From JANNPJ01 sp965200525 (GTDB lineage Bacteria > Actinomycetota > Actinomycetes > Actinomycetales > Kineosporiaceae), in the NCBI GenBank assembly GCA_965200525.1, contig OZ241368.1:4402001-4466000 (forward strand): a DNA stretch of 64,000 nt, given 5' to 3'. The position numbers were made by a program, and so were the translations under genes. Positions within the stretch are counted from its first letter, which is position 1. Every line of letters begins with the position of its first letter. This document shows, piece by piece, positions 54,245 through 62,298 of the stretch. The notes beneath the pieces were generated by a model that saw nothing but the letters and a program-made list of their open reading frames with translations, searched no databases and was not told the origin of the DNA.

Positions 54245-56440
54245 GTGCTCATCCTGTCATCGGATCGCCGGCTGGTCCTGGTGGTCGGAGCAGGTCCGGG
54301 TGGCAGGGCCAGCTGGACCGTGGTCACCCGGCCGGCGCGGATCAACAGGGCCCGACCCGGTGGCCCGTCCGGTCGCGGCCCGGGCCGCAGCCCGAACACC
54401 TCGGCCTCGGCCGGCCCGGGCCGGCCCAGGAGCAGACCTCGGCGGACCCCGCAGGCCACCGTGAGCAGGCCCCGGTAGGCGGTCAGCACCTCGGCCGCCT
54501 CGCAGGCGATGACCAGCCGGCCCGTCCGGTGGCTGGCTGATCGGATGTGCGCCGTCAGGAGTTCGGCCACCCCGGCCCCCACCCCGGCCCCCACCCCGGC
54601 CCCCACCCCGGCCCCCACCCCGGCCCCCACCCCGGCCCTGGCCACGGTTGCGGTTGCGTCGGGGTCCGGTTCGGCGGGGACGCCGTCGAGCAGGACGACG
54701 GCGGTGGGCTGCTCCCGCAGAGCGGTGGCCAGAAGCGGCGCCAAACCCGCCTCCTCGGCGTCGTCTCCGCGCGAGACGACCAGGACCGGTTCGCCGAGCT
54801 GCCGCAGCCCGGCCTCGATGCAACGCAGGGCGCTGGTCCGGCCGCTGCCCGGCGGACCGATCACCAGGGCGACGGGGCCGTCGTCCAGATCGAGTTCCTG
54901 GACGTCGGCATCGTCACCGCCCACTCCGACCGGGACCAGCCGATGGCCCGGCCGCGTTTCGCTCGACTTCGCCGTCCGGTCCCGGGCGAGGAGCTGGTCG
55001 TGTCCGAGCCGCCGCGGCAGTCCGCGGACCCGCCATCCCGGTCGCTCGGACCGGTCGTCCGAGGGCGATCCGTCGGTAGACAGTCTGTCGGGAGGCAGTC
55101 TGTCGGGAGCAGCGGGTCGAGGCCCGGCCCCGATCACCTGGACCTCGACCGGCTCCGGCCCGGGGGCTGGACCCCGTTGCCCCGGGTCGCGGGCAGCCCG
55201 GCCAGCAGGGCGTCGGCCGGGTCGGCGAAGCGCAGCACCAGCCGCTCGGCCAGCAGCGACGAGGTCGCTCCGGTGAGCAGCGAACGGCCACCACTGATCG
55301 CCACATGCAGCCCGACCGCGGGTCCGTCCCGCAACAGGGCGGTCAGCTCGTCCAGCAGCCGGCCGTGATCGACGTCGCTCCAGGACGAGGTCAGGGCCCC
55401 CCCAGCCATCAATCAGAAGGACGACGTCGGCCGTCGGTGACGCCGCAGCGCCCTGCCGCTCGCGGACCTCCCCGGACAGCCGGCCCAGCAGGCGGCCGGC
55501 CCGTTCGACGTCCTGAACCTGTACCACCGCCTCGACATTCGCCCGCCCCCTCAAGCCGGCCAGCACGCCGGTACCGTCGATCAGGTAGAGGTGCAGCGGC
55601 TGGTCGGAGGCGATGGCGCTCAGAGCGAGCGCGATCAGGGTGGCGCTGCGGCCCGACCTCGGACCGCCGGTGACAGCCAGGTGGGAGCCGTCGAGGGCCC
55701 ACCCGACCGGCTCCTGCCGTTGTTCCCCGGGCCGGTCGGCCAGCCCAAACAGGAGCCCGGCCGACCGGCTCCGGCCCGGTCGAGCAGATCGGCCCGGTCG
55801 AGGCGGTCGGGCAGCGGTGGCAGCCACGGCGGGGGCACGGCCTCGACGCTCAGCAGGCGAGCCGCCTGCAATGTCACGGCCGTGATGACCGCCAGATCAT
55901 CAGCCGGCGCCGGCGCCGGCGCCGGTGTTGGGGCTGGTTCTGGTGCCGTCTTGGTGCGGATTCCGGATGCGGCCCGGATCGGATCGCCGAGCATCAGTTC
56001 GATGCCGTTCGGGGCCACGCTCAGTCGCCGGACCAGTGGCCTGACCGGCCCGGTGGGCCCCGGCCCGCCCGAGACCCGGGCGGTCTGGAAGCCGATCAGG
56101 GGCCGGCTCCGACCTGGGCGAACCCTCGCCCGGGCCGGTCGACCGGGATCAGGGCGGCCGCCGGAACACCGATCAGATCGCGGGAGTCGGCGTCGTCCCG
56201 GACCCGGAGCCCGATCCGCAGGTTGACGTTGGCGGTGATCTCGGCCGAGACCACACCGGCGGGGGGCTGGGTGGCCAGCACCAGGTGCACTCCCAGGGAC
56301 CGCCCGACCGTCGCGATCCGGATCAGGCCGCTGACGAACTCGGGCAGCTCCTCGGCCAGCACCCGGAACTCGTCGACGATCACCACCAGCCGGGGTACGG
56401 CCGGCCGGGCGACCGCGCGAGCGCGGGCCGTCGTCGTCAC
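54241..56440 (-). pseudogene. FtsK/SpoIIIE-type multi-domain ATPase gene, truncated and frameshifted
   Basis: Homology to actinobacterial three-module FtsK/SpoIIIE proteins is split over several frames. From the right: the Walker B part of module 1 (PRLVVIVDEFRVLAEELPEF, GVHLVLATQPPAGVVSAEI, RVRDDADSRDLIGVP) at 56440-56100; then FQTARVSGG to 55760; module 2 with PVGWALDGSHLAVTGGPRSGRS and TADVVLLIDGW; ALTSSWSDVDHGRLLDELTALLRDGPAVGLHV to about 55166; and module 3 with ALVIGPPGSGRTSALR to the stop at 54241. Four one-base shifts are needed, near 56099-56102, 55756-55758, 55397-55403 and 55162-55166, all in runs of G or C. The Walker A half of module 1 and everything before it are missing. Gene decay or clustered sequencing errors. 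Confidence 0.8.
54569..54636. repeat. 12-bp tandem repeat encoding GAGV units
   Basis: The unit ccccggccccca repeats about five and a half times without mismatch inside the FtsK-like pseudogene. On the minus strand it codes for repeated Gly-Ala-Gly-Val between ATATVARA and AELLTAHI. It stays in frame. Confidence 0.9.
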
Positions 56441-56769
56441 GCCCTGGCCGATTGGGCCCGGCGCGCCGTCCGCAGTCGTTGCTGGTTCGGGGCCGGCGAC
56501 CCCGGTCGGCGGGGGGCGCGGGCCGACCGTCCGCCGGGTTCGGCAGCGACCACGTACATGATCGCCCGGCTGTACCCGGAGAACGAGACCTCGAGGACAC
56601 CAGGCAGTCGTAGCGCGCAGTACCGGGCTAGTTCGAACTGGCCCAGCGCCGCTTCCAGAAAGACGACCAGGGCCTGCCGTCCGTCGGCGGCCGGTGGCAT
56701 CCGGGCGGTGTGATGCACGACCACGCCGCAGCGGCGCAGGTAGATCTGAAGGTCGAGTGCCTCCATCAC
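56437..56769 (-). CDS. Hypothetical protein upstream of the FtsK-like pseudogene
   Basis: An open frame of 110 codons. The first 78 residues look protein-like: LQIYLRRCGVVVHHTARMPP, ALVVFLEAALGQFELARYCAL and GVLEVSFSGYSRAIMYVVAAEP. The remaining 32 (Arg/Pro-rich) look like out-of-frame reading; in the neighbouring frame a Pro/Thr/Gly-rich linker (RPPPTGVAGPEPATTADG) runs directly into the FtsK sequence. The frame ends GCGTGA, overlapping a GTG that opens the FtsK frame. Either a small separate gene coupled to it, or a foreign or degenerate 5' end fused to the FtsK remnant with a fifth shift near 56520. No family recognised. Confidence 0.45.
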   Translation of the reverse strand: MMEALDLQIYLRRCGVVVHHTARMPPAADGRQALVVFLEAALGQFELARYCALRLPGVLEVSFSGYSRAIMYVVAAEPGGRSARAPRRPGSPAPNQQRLRTARRAQSARA

Positions 56770-57019
56770 TGCTTCCCTTCTGGCTGCCCGGACCAGACGG
56801 ACCGGGGGCAGCTCGGTTCGGGTGACTGTGCGGCCATCGATCTGGAGGGCCCCGGCCGACGGGGATTTGGAGGGATATCGACCCGAAGGCCGGGGCCAGC
56901 TCGTGTGCTGCCCGGGTAAAACCCGATTGACAGCGGTAGAAACCTTACAAGAAGGGAAGATCCCAAATCAATCCGGTTGGCGGTAGGCCTGTGCGGGATT
57001 TGCTCTTTACCGTCGACCC

Positions 57020-57262
57020 ATGCCCGATCTGACAACCGTTGTGGCTGGAAACGTCCGGGGTGAGCGAGCTCGCCGCGGCTGGCGCCAGACCGACCTGGCC
57101 AAGAAGCTCGAGTGGTCGATCGGCATGATCAGCGACACCGAGTCCGGCAAGCGGCGGGTCGGCCTGGCCGACATGCCCGGGCTGTGCCGGGCCTTCGAGG
57201 TGCCGCTGGTGGATCTGCTGCGGGGCGCCGATCCAGAAGATCTGGCTGCACTCGGTCTGTAA
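57020..57262 (+). CDS. XRE-family helix-turn-helix regulator
   Basis: An 80-residue single-domain DNA-binding protein. The helix-turn-helix is AGNVRGERARRGWRQTDLAKKLEWSIGMISDTESGKRRVGLADMPGLCRAF, with the typical GMISDTESGKR recognition region, and a short tail VPLVDLLRGADPEDLAALGL. The target is unknown. It is preceded by a 250-base spacer of lower GC content and followed by prfB after 24 bases, so it may be cotranscribed with prfB. It is divergent from the small gene and FtsK remnant and could regulate them or itself. Confidence 0.85.
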   Translation: MPDLTTVVAGNVRGERARRGWRQTDLAKKLEWSIGMISDTESGKRRVGLADMPGLCRAFEVPLVDLLRGADPEDLAALGL

Positions 57263-57286
57263 GAAGCTCGCGTACGCTCAGGCATT

Positions 57287-58402
57287 GTGGCTGCCGTCGA
57301 TTTTCCTACCGAGATCCGAGAACTCCGCACCACGCTGGAGTCGATCCTCAACGTCAGCGACCTGGACAACCTGAAGGTCCAGATCGCCGGTCTGTCCGAG
57401 CAGGCCTCGGCCCCGGACCTCTGGGACAACCCGGAGAAGGCCCAGGTCGTCACCAGCAAGCTCTCCCACCTCCAGTCGGAGTTCGACCGGCTGGAGCGGA
57501 TGAGCGGCCGGGTCGAGGACCTGGAGGTGCTGGTCGAGCTGGCCCAGGGAGAGGACGACGCCGAGACCCTGGCCGAGGCCGAGCGGGAGCTCGTCTCGCT
57601 GCGCAAGGCCCTCGGCGAGCTCGAGGTGCGCACCCTGCTCTCGGGTGACTACGACGAGCGCGAGGCTCTGGTCACGATCCGGGCCGAGGCCGGCGGGATC
57701 GACGCCGCCGACTTCGCCGAGATGCTGATGCGGATGTACCTGCGCTGGTCCGAGCGGCACAACTACAACTCCGAGGTGTACGACACGTCGTACGCCGAGG
57801 AGGCCGGGATCAAGTCGACCACCTTCAAGATCGCCGCGCCCTACGCCTACGGCACGCTGTCGGTCGAGCAGGGCACCCATCGGCTGGTCCGGATCAGCCC
57901 GTTCGACAACCAGGGCCGGCGGCAGACCTCGTTCGCCGGGGTCGAGGTGCTGCCGGTGGTCGCGGAGACCGACCACATCGAGATCCCGGAGAACGATCTG
58001 CGGGTCGACGTCTACCGGTCCTCCGGCCCGGGTGGGCAGAGCGTCAACACCACCGACTCGGCCGTGCGGCTCACCCACATCCCCAGTGGCATCGTCGTGA
58101 CCTGTCAGAACGAGAAGTCACAGTTGCAGAACAAGGTCTCGGCGATGCGAGTGATGCAGGCCAAGCTGCTGGAACGGGCCCGGCGCGAGCGGCAGGCCGA
58201 GCTGGACGCGCTCAAGGGCGACGGCGGATCGAGCTGGGGCAACCAGATGCGCTCGTACGTGTTGCACCCGTACCAGATGGTCAAGGACCTGCGCACGGAG
58301 TACGAGACCGGCAACACCTCCGGCGTCTTCGACGGCGAGATCGACGAGTTCCTGGAGTCGGGGATCCGCTGGCGGCGGACCAGCGAGAAGGACCAGGCCT
58401 GA
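57287..58402 (+). CDS. prfB: Peptide chain release factor 2
   Basis: A 371-residue RF2 that terminates translation at UGA and UAA. The stop-codon-reading SPF motif is at residues 204-206 (LVRISPFDNQGRRQTSFA) and the catalytic GGQ at 249-251 (SSGPGGQSVNTTDSAVRLTH). The N-terminal coiled coil is complete. The gene is read in one frame, without the programmed +1 shift used in many other bacteria. GTG at 57287 starts MAAVDFPTEIREL. It begins the conserved prfB-ftsE-ftsX-M23-smpB cluster. Confidence 0.97.
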   Translation: MAAVDFPTEIRELRTTLESILNVSDLDNLKVQIAGLSEQASAPDLWDNPEKAQVVTSKLSHLQSEFDRLERMSGRVEDLEVLVELAQGEDDAETLAEAERELVSLRKALGELEVRTLLSGDYDEREALVTIRAEAGGIDAADFAEMLMRMYLRWSERHNYNSEVYDTSYAEEAGIKSTTFKIAAPYAYGTLSVEQGTHRLVRISPFDNQGRRQTSFAGVEVLPVVAETDHIEIPENDLRVDVYRSSGPGGQSVNTTDSAVRLTHIPSGIVVTCQNEKSQLQNKVSAMRVMQAKLLERARRERQAELDALKGDGGSSWGNQMRSYVLHPYQMVKDLRTEYETGNTSGVFDGEIDEFLESGIRWRRTSEKDQA

Positions 58403-58576
58403 GCCGCAGGCACCAAGATCACCGTTGGGTGATCGAGTGGTTGCTCTGGGGTCGGAGGCGGCGCCGGGCGGCGCTCCCGTGAAGCCGGGCGTCCCCGGAG
58501 CACTCAGCGGAGGTGTCTAGACTCGCACCGGCCGTGAGCACGTTCACCAATCCCCGATGGCGGTCGAGGTCTCGCT

Positions 58577-59266
58577 GTGATCCGATTCGACGAAGTGACC
58601 AAGGTCTACCCGAGCACCCAGCGGCCTGCCCTGGACAAGGTCAGTCTCGAGGTGACGAAGGGGGAGTTCGTCTTCCTCGTCGGCGCGTCCGGGTCCGGCA
58701 AGTCCACCTTCCTCCGGCTGGTGCTCAAGGAGGAGAAGGCCACCAAGGGCGTGGTCCGGGTCTCGGGCAAGGACGTCGCCAAGCTGTCCAGCTGGAAGGT
58801 CCCCCAGCTGCGCCGGACCATCGGCGTGGTGTTCCAGGACTTCCGCCTGCTGCCGAACAAGACCGTGTTCGAGAACGTCGCGTTCGCCCTGCAGGTGATC
58901 GGCAAGCCCCGGCGGGCCATCCTGCAGACGGTGCCCGAGGTGCTCGAACTGGTCGGGCTCTCCGGTAAGGAGCAGCGCTTCCCGCACGAGCTCTCCGGTG
59001 GTGAGCAGCAGCGGGTGGCGGTCGCCCGGGCCTTCGTCAACCGGCCGGCCATCCTGCTGGCCGACGAGCCGACCGGAAACCTCGACCCCACCACCAGCAC
59101 CGGCATCATGCGGTTGCTGGACCGGATCAACAAGACCGGCACGACCATCGTGATGGCCACCCACGACACCGAGATCGTCGACTCGATGCGCAAGCGCGTG
59201 GTCGAGCTCGAGGACGGCAAGAAGATCCGCGACCAGGACCGCGGCGTCTACGGATACACCCGCTGA
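58577..59266 (+). CDS. ftsE: Cell division ABC transporter ATP-binding protein FtsE
   Basis: A 229-residue ATPase: Walker A GASGSGKSTFLR, Q-loop VFQDFRLLPNKTVFENVAF, signature LSGGEQQRVAVARAFV, Walker B ILLADEPTGNLDP and switch His in MATHD. FtsE with FtsX regulates peptidoglycan hydrolases at the septum; it does not transport a substrate. GTG at 58577 begins MIRFDEVTKVYP. A TAGACT -10-like element lies at 58518-58523 in the 174-base spacer after prfB, so an internal promoter is possible. Confidence 0.96.
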   Translation: MIRFDEVTKVYPSTQRPALDKVSLEVTKGEFVFLVGASGSGKSTFLRLVLKEEKATKGVVRVSGKDVAKLSSWKVPQLRRTIGVVFQDFRLLPNKTVFENVAFALQVIGKPRRAILQTVPEVLELVGLSGKEQRFPHELSGGEQQRVAVARAFVNRPAILLADEPTGNLDPTTSTGIMRLLDRINKTGTTIVMATHDTEIVDSMRKRVVELEDGKKIRDQDRGVYGYTR

Positions 59267-59325
59267 GGCGGGTCCGCTGAGACCTCCGCCCGAGCGGACC
59301 CACTGAACCAAACGCGAGAAGGATC

Positions 59326-60240
59326 ATGCGCCTCCAGTTCATCTTCGACGAGATTGTCGTCGGCCTGCGTCGCAATGTGGCCATGGCCGTCTCGGTCATC
59401 CTCGTCACCGTCGTCTCGTTGTTCCTGCTCGGCCTGGGATTCCTGGCGCAGCGGCAGGTCCAGACGATGAAGGACTACTGGTTCGACAAGGTCCAGGTGT
59501 CGATCTTCCTGTGCAACACCGACTCGGACGGCCCGAGCTGTGCCGACGGCGCGGTGACCCAGGCCCAGAAGGACCAGATCCAGGCCGACCTGGCCTCGCC
59601 GGCCCTGGCCGGCTACGTCAAGAAGGTCTACTTCGAGACCAAGCAGCAGGCCTTCGCCCGGTTCCAGGACCAGTTCAAGGACAGCGTGCTGTCGAAGAAC
59701 GTGCTGGTCGACCAGATGCCCGAGTCGTACCGGGTGCAGCTGAAGAACCCGGAGCAGTACAAGATCGTGGCCCAGGCCTTCACCGACCGCCCGGGGGTGG
59801 AGTCCGTCGAGGACCAGAACCAGGTTCTGGACCGGCTGTTCGCCCTGCTCAACCGGCTCAAGTACTACTCCTGGCTGCTGGCCGGCGTCACCCTGGTCTG
59901 TTCGGTGCTGCTGGTGGCGACCACGATCCGGTTGACCGCCTTCACCCGGCGCCGGGAGACCGGCATCATGCGGCTGGTCGGCGCGTCCAACTTCTTCATC
60001 CAGCTGCCGTTCATCCTGGAGAGCATGATCGCGGCCGCGATCGGCGCGGTGCTGGCCTCGCTGGCCCTGATCTCGCTCACCCATTTCGAGATCCAGGGGC
60101 GGCTGGCCAACTCGCTCAAATTCGTCAACTACGTCGATACCGGCGATGCATTGATGATCGTTCCCTGGCTGTTCCTCATCGGCTTGACCATCGCAGGCGT
60201 GTCGTCCTTCCTCGCCTTGCTCAGATACCTCAGAGTGTGA
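59326..60240 (+). CDS. ftsX: Cell division protein FtsX
   Basis: A 304-residue membrane protein with four helices. Helix 1 (VAMAVSVILVTVVSLFLLGLGFL) is followed by the large extracytoplasmic loop with a Cys pair (FLCNTDSDGPSC), which contacts wall hydrolases. Helices 2-4 start at YSWLLAGVTLVCSVLLVATTI and include RRRETGIMRLVGASNFFIQLPFI. ATG at 59326 has gagaagg upstream. It follows ftsE by 59 bases. The next gene encodes a coiled-coil M23 hydrolase, the expected partner. Confidence 0.95.
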   Translation: MRLQFIFDEIVVGLRRNVAMAVSVILVTVVSLFLLGLGFLAQRQVQTMKDYWFDKVQVSIFLCNTDSDGPSCADGAVTQAQKDQIQADLASPALAGYVKKVYFETKQQAFARFQDQFKDSVLSKNVLVDQMPESYRVQLKNPEQYKIVAQAFTDRPGVESVEDQNQVLDRLFALLNRLKYYSWLLAGVTLVCSVLLVATTIRLTAFTRRRETGIMRLVGASNFFIQLPFILESMIAAAIGAVLASLALISLTHFEIQGRLANSLKFVNYVDTGDALMIVPWLFLIGLTIAGVSSFLALLRYLRV

Positions 60241-60348
60241 CTGAACCACTCCGTAGCGTAACGATGATCGGGCGCCTGATCGGTGCTGTCTGTTCCTTCG
60301 CTGCCGTGCAACTCGCCGGAGTGGGGTAACAGGCGACAGGAGCACCGA

Positions 60349-61683
60349 ATGAGCCCGATGTCCCGCCGTCGGCGGGGGCCCCGATCGGCGGCGGCCCTGC
60401 TGGTGGGCCTCGGTCTGCTGGCCGCGGTTGGGCTCGGGACCCCTACGGCATCGGCGAGCAGTTTTCCCGCGCAGGTCCCGGGGGCGGCCCGCTCCTCGGT
60501 CAGGGCCGACTCGGTCACCGACCGCAAGCGGGCTCTGGACAAGCAGCTCGACGATCTGCGCGAGACCCTTGAGGGCACCTCGAAACGACTGGTGGACGCC
60601 GCAGTCGAGCTGGCCCGGACCAAGAGCGAACTGGTCGACGCCAAGGCCGAGCTGGCCGGGGCGCACGCCACCCTGGTCGTGGCCCAGAAGAAGGACGCCG
60701 CGCTGGCCGACCGGCTGGCTGTGGCCGAGGCCGCCGTCGACAAGGCCCAGCGCGACCTGGACTCTCGCGAGCAGGAAGAGACCGACACCCGCGGCCGGCT
60801 CGGCACGATCGCCCGGGAGGCCTACGTCAGCTCCGGCCTGTCCGGGCTGTCGATCGCGCTGAACGCGGAGAGCCCGGACCAGTTCGCCGACCGGGTCGAC
60901 GTCGCCGGCACGGCCCTGCGGGACCAGAACGGCGCGATCGCCCGGCTCGAGGTGCAACAGGCCGAGACCCGGGCCCGGCAGTCCCGGCTGGAGGCCGCCC
61001 GCAGCACGGTGGCCGGTCTCAAGGTCGACTCCGAGGCGGCGGTGGCCGAGCTGAAGACCGCCGAGACGGCGGCCGCCGCCGCGGCGTCCAAGATCACTGG
61101 CCTGGTGGCCTCGCAGCAGGCGGCGGTCAAGACCATCTCGGCCCACCAGGCCGACGAGAAGAAGCGGGTCAAGGCCCTCCAGGCCCAGGAGAGCAAGCTC
61201 AGCGCCCTGCTCAAGAAGCGGGCCCGGTCCGACGTCAAGGCGGCGGCCAAGCGCAGCAGCTCCAGCGGTGGGGTGACCAACAGCAACGGGTCGGGCCGGC
61301 TCTCGTTCCCGGTCAACGCGCCGATCACGTCGGGCTTCGGCTACCGCTACCACCCGATCCTGCACTACCGCCGGCTGCATGCCGGCACCGACTTCGGAGC
61401 CCCCTGCGGTACGCCGGTGCATGCGGCCGCGCCGGGCCGGATCGTGCGGGCCGGCCGGGCCGGGGGATTCGGGAACCAGGTGGTGATCGCCCACGGGGTG
61501 ATCCACGGCAAGAGCATCGCCACCTCGTACAACCACCTCAGCCGGTTCGTGAAGACCTCGGGCAGCGTGCGGCGGGGTCAGGTGATCGCCTACTCGGGTA
61601 CGACCGGCCTGTCCACCGGCTGCCACCTGCACTTCGAGGTCTACGTCAACGGCGTCCACGTGAACCCGATGAGCTGGCTCTGA
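60349..61683 (+). CDS. Secreted coiled-coil M23 peptidoglycan hydrolase, FtsEX partner type
   Basis: A 444-residue exported protein: signal peptide (SAAALLVGLGLLAAVGLGTPTASA), a long coiled coil from about residue 55 to 300 with the EnvC-like middle segment AREAYVSSGLSGLSIALNAESPDQF, then a C-terminal M23 domain (SFPVNAPITSGFGYRYHPI, HAGTDFGAPCGTPVHA, GCHLHFEVYVNG). The zinc ligands are the His and Asp of HAGTD and the last His of HLH; the motif is complete, so it is likely an active endopeptidase. Its position after ftsX suggests activation by FtsEX, as for EnvC or RipC elsewhere. ATG at 60349 has aggag six bases upstream. Confidence 0.93.
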   Translation: MSPMSRRRRGPRSAAALLVGLGLLAAVGLGTPTASASSFPAQVPGAARSSVRADSVTDRKRALDKQLDDLRETLEGTSKRLVDAAVELARTKSELVDAKAELAGAHATLVVAQKKDAALADRLAVAEAAVDKAQRDLDSREQEETDTRGRLGTIAREAYVSSGLSGLSIALNAESPDQFADRVDVAGTALRDQNGAIARLEVQQAETRARQSRLEAARSTVAGLKVDSEAAVAELKTAETAAAAAASKITGLVASQQAAVKTISAHQADEKKRVKALQAQESKLSALLKKRARSDVKAAAKRSSSSGGVTNSNGSGRLSFPVNAPITSGFGYRYHPILHYRRLHAGTDFGAPCGTPVHAAAPGRIVRAGRAGGFGNQVVIAHGVIHGKSIATSYNHLSRFVKTSGSVRRGQVIAYSGTTGLSTGCHLHFEVYVNGVHVNPMSWL

Positions 61684-61725
61684 GGGTCTCGGCGAGCCCG
61701 CGGAATGGGCCGGACGCGTAACTCG

Positions 61726-61755
61726 TTGGGCGGCTGGGGTCAAGGTCTCTAGACT
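61726..61755 (+). promoter_or_regulatory. Candidate promoter of smpB
   Basis: TTGGGC (61726-61731) and TAGACT (61750-61755) are 18 bases apart, with the smpB start 31 bases after the -10. The TCTAGACT form resembles the -10 before ftsE. Confidence 0.45.
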
Positions 61756-61785
61756 TGATCCCTCAGCCGAGGAAGAGGTGTCGCA

Positions 61786-62256
61786 GTGCCCAGGGAGACC
61801 GGTCGCAAGGTCGTCGCGACCAACCGCAAAGCGCGGCACGACTACCTGATCGAGGACGTCTACGAGGCCGGCATCGTGCTCACCGGTACCGAGGTCAAGG
61901 CGCTGCGGGCCGGCCGGGCCTCGCTGGCTGACGGCTTCGGGTCGATCTACAACGACGAGGCCTGGCTGGAGAACGTCCACATCCCGGAGTACAGCCAGGG
62001 CACCTGGAACAACCACGCCCCCCGGCGGCGGCGCAAGCTGCTGCTGCACCGCGACGAGATCCAGCGGATCCTGCTCGACACCCGGGAGAGCGGTCTGACC
62101 CTGGTGCCGCTGCAGCTGTACTTCCTGAACGGCCGGGCCAAGGTGGAGATCGCCGTCGCCCGGGGCAAGAAGAACTACGACAAGCGGCAGACCCTGCGCG
62201 AGCAGCAGGACCGGCGCGAGACCGACCGGGCGATGTCGGCCCGGGCCAATCGCTGA
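61786..62256 (+). CDS. smpB: SsrA-binding protein SmpB
   Basis: A 156-residue RNA-binding protein of trans-translation, which brings tmRNA to stalled ribosomes. Signatures: VVATNRKARHDYLIEDVYEAGIVLTGTEVKALRAGRASLADGF, and the basic C-terminal tail AVARGKKNYDKRQTLREQQDRRE that enters the mRNA channel. GTG at 61786 begins MPRETGRKVVATN. It ends the prfB-ftsEX cluster as in mycobacteria and streptomycetes. No tmRNA gene follows it in this window. Confidence 0.96.
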   Translation: MPRETGRKVVATNRKARHDYLIEDVYEAGIVLTGTEVKALRAGRASLADGFGSIYNDEAWLENVHIPEYSQGTWNNHAPRRRRKLLLHRDEIQRILLDTRESGLTLVPLQLYFLNGRAKVEIAVARGKKNYDKRQTLREQQDRRETDRAMSARANR

Positions 62257-62298
62257 CTGGCCGCACCATCGATCGGCCCGGCTGCGTACTGTGTGCCC

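Noticed and set aside
57287..58402. Programmed +1 frameshift in prfB
   Set aside because: The gene is open from start to stop in one frame with normal length and both functional motifs.
62257..62298. tmRNA gene after smpB
   Set aside because: Only 42 bases separate smpB from the DUF2207 gene, too short for tmRNA, and no tRNA-like ends are seen.
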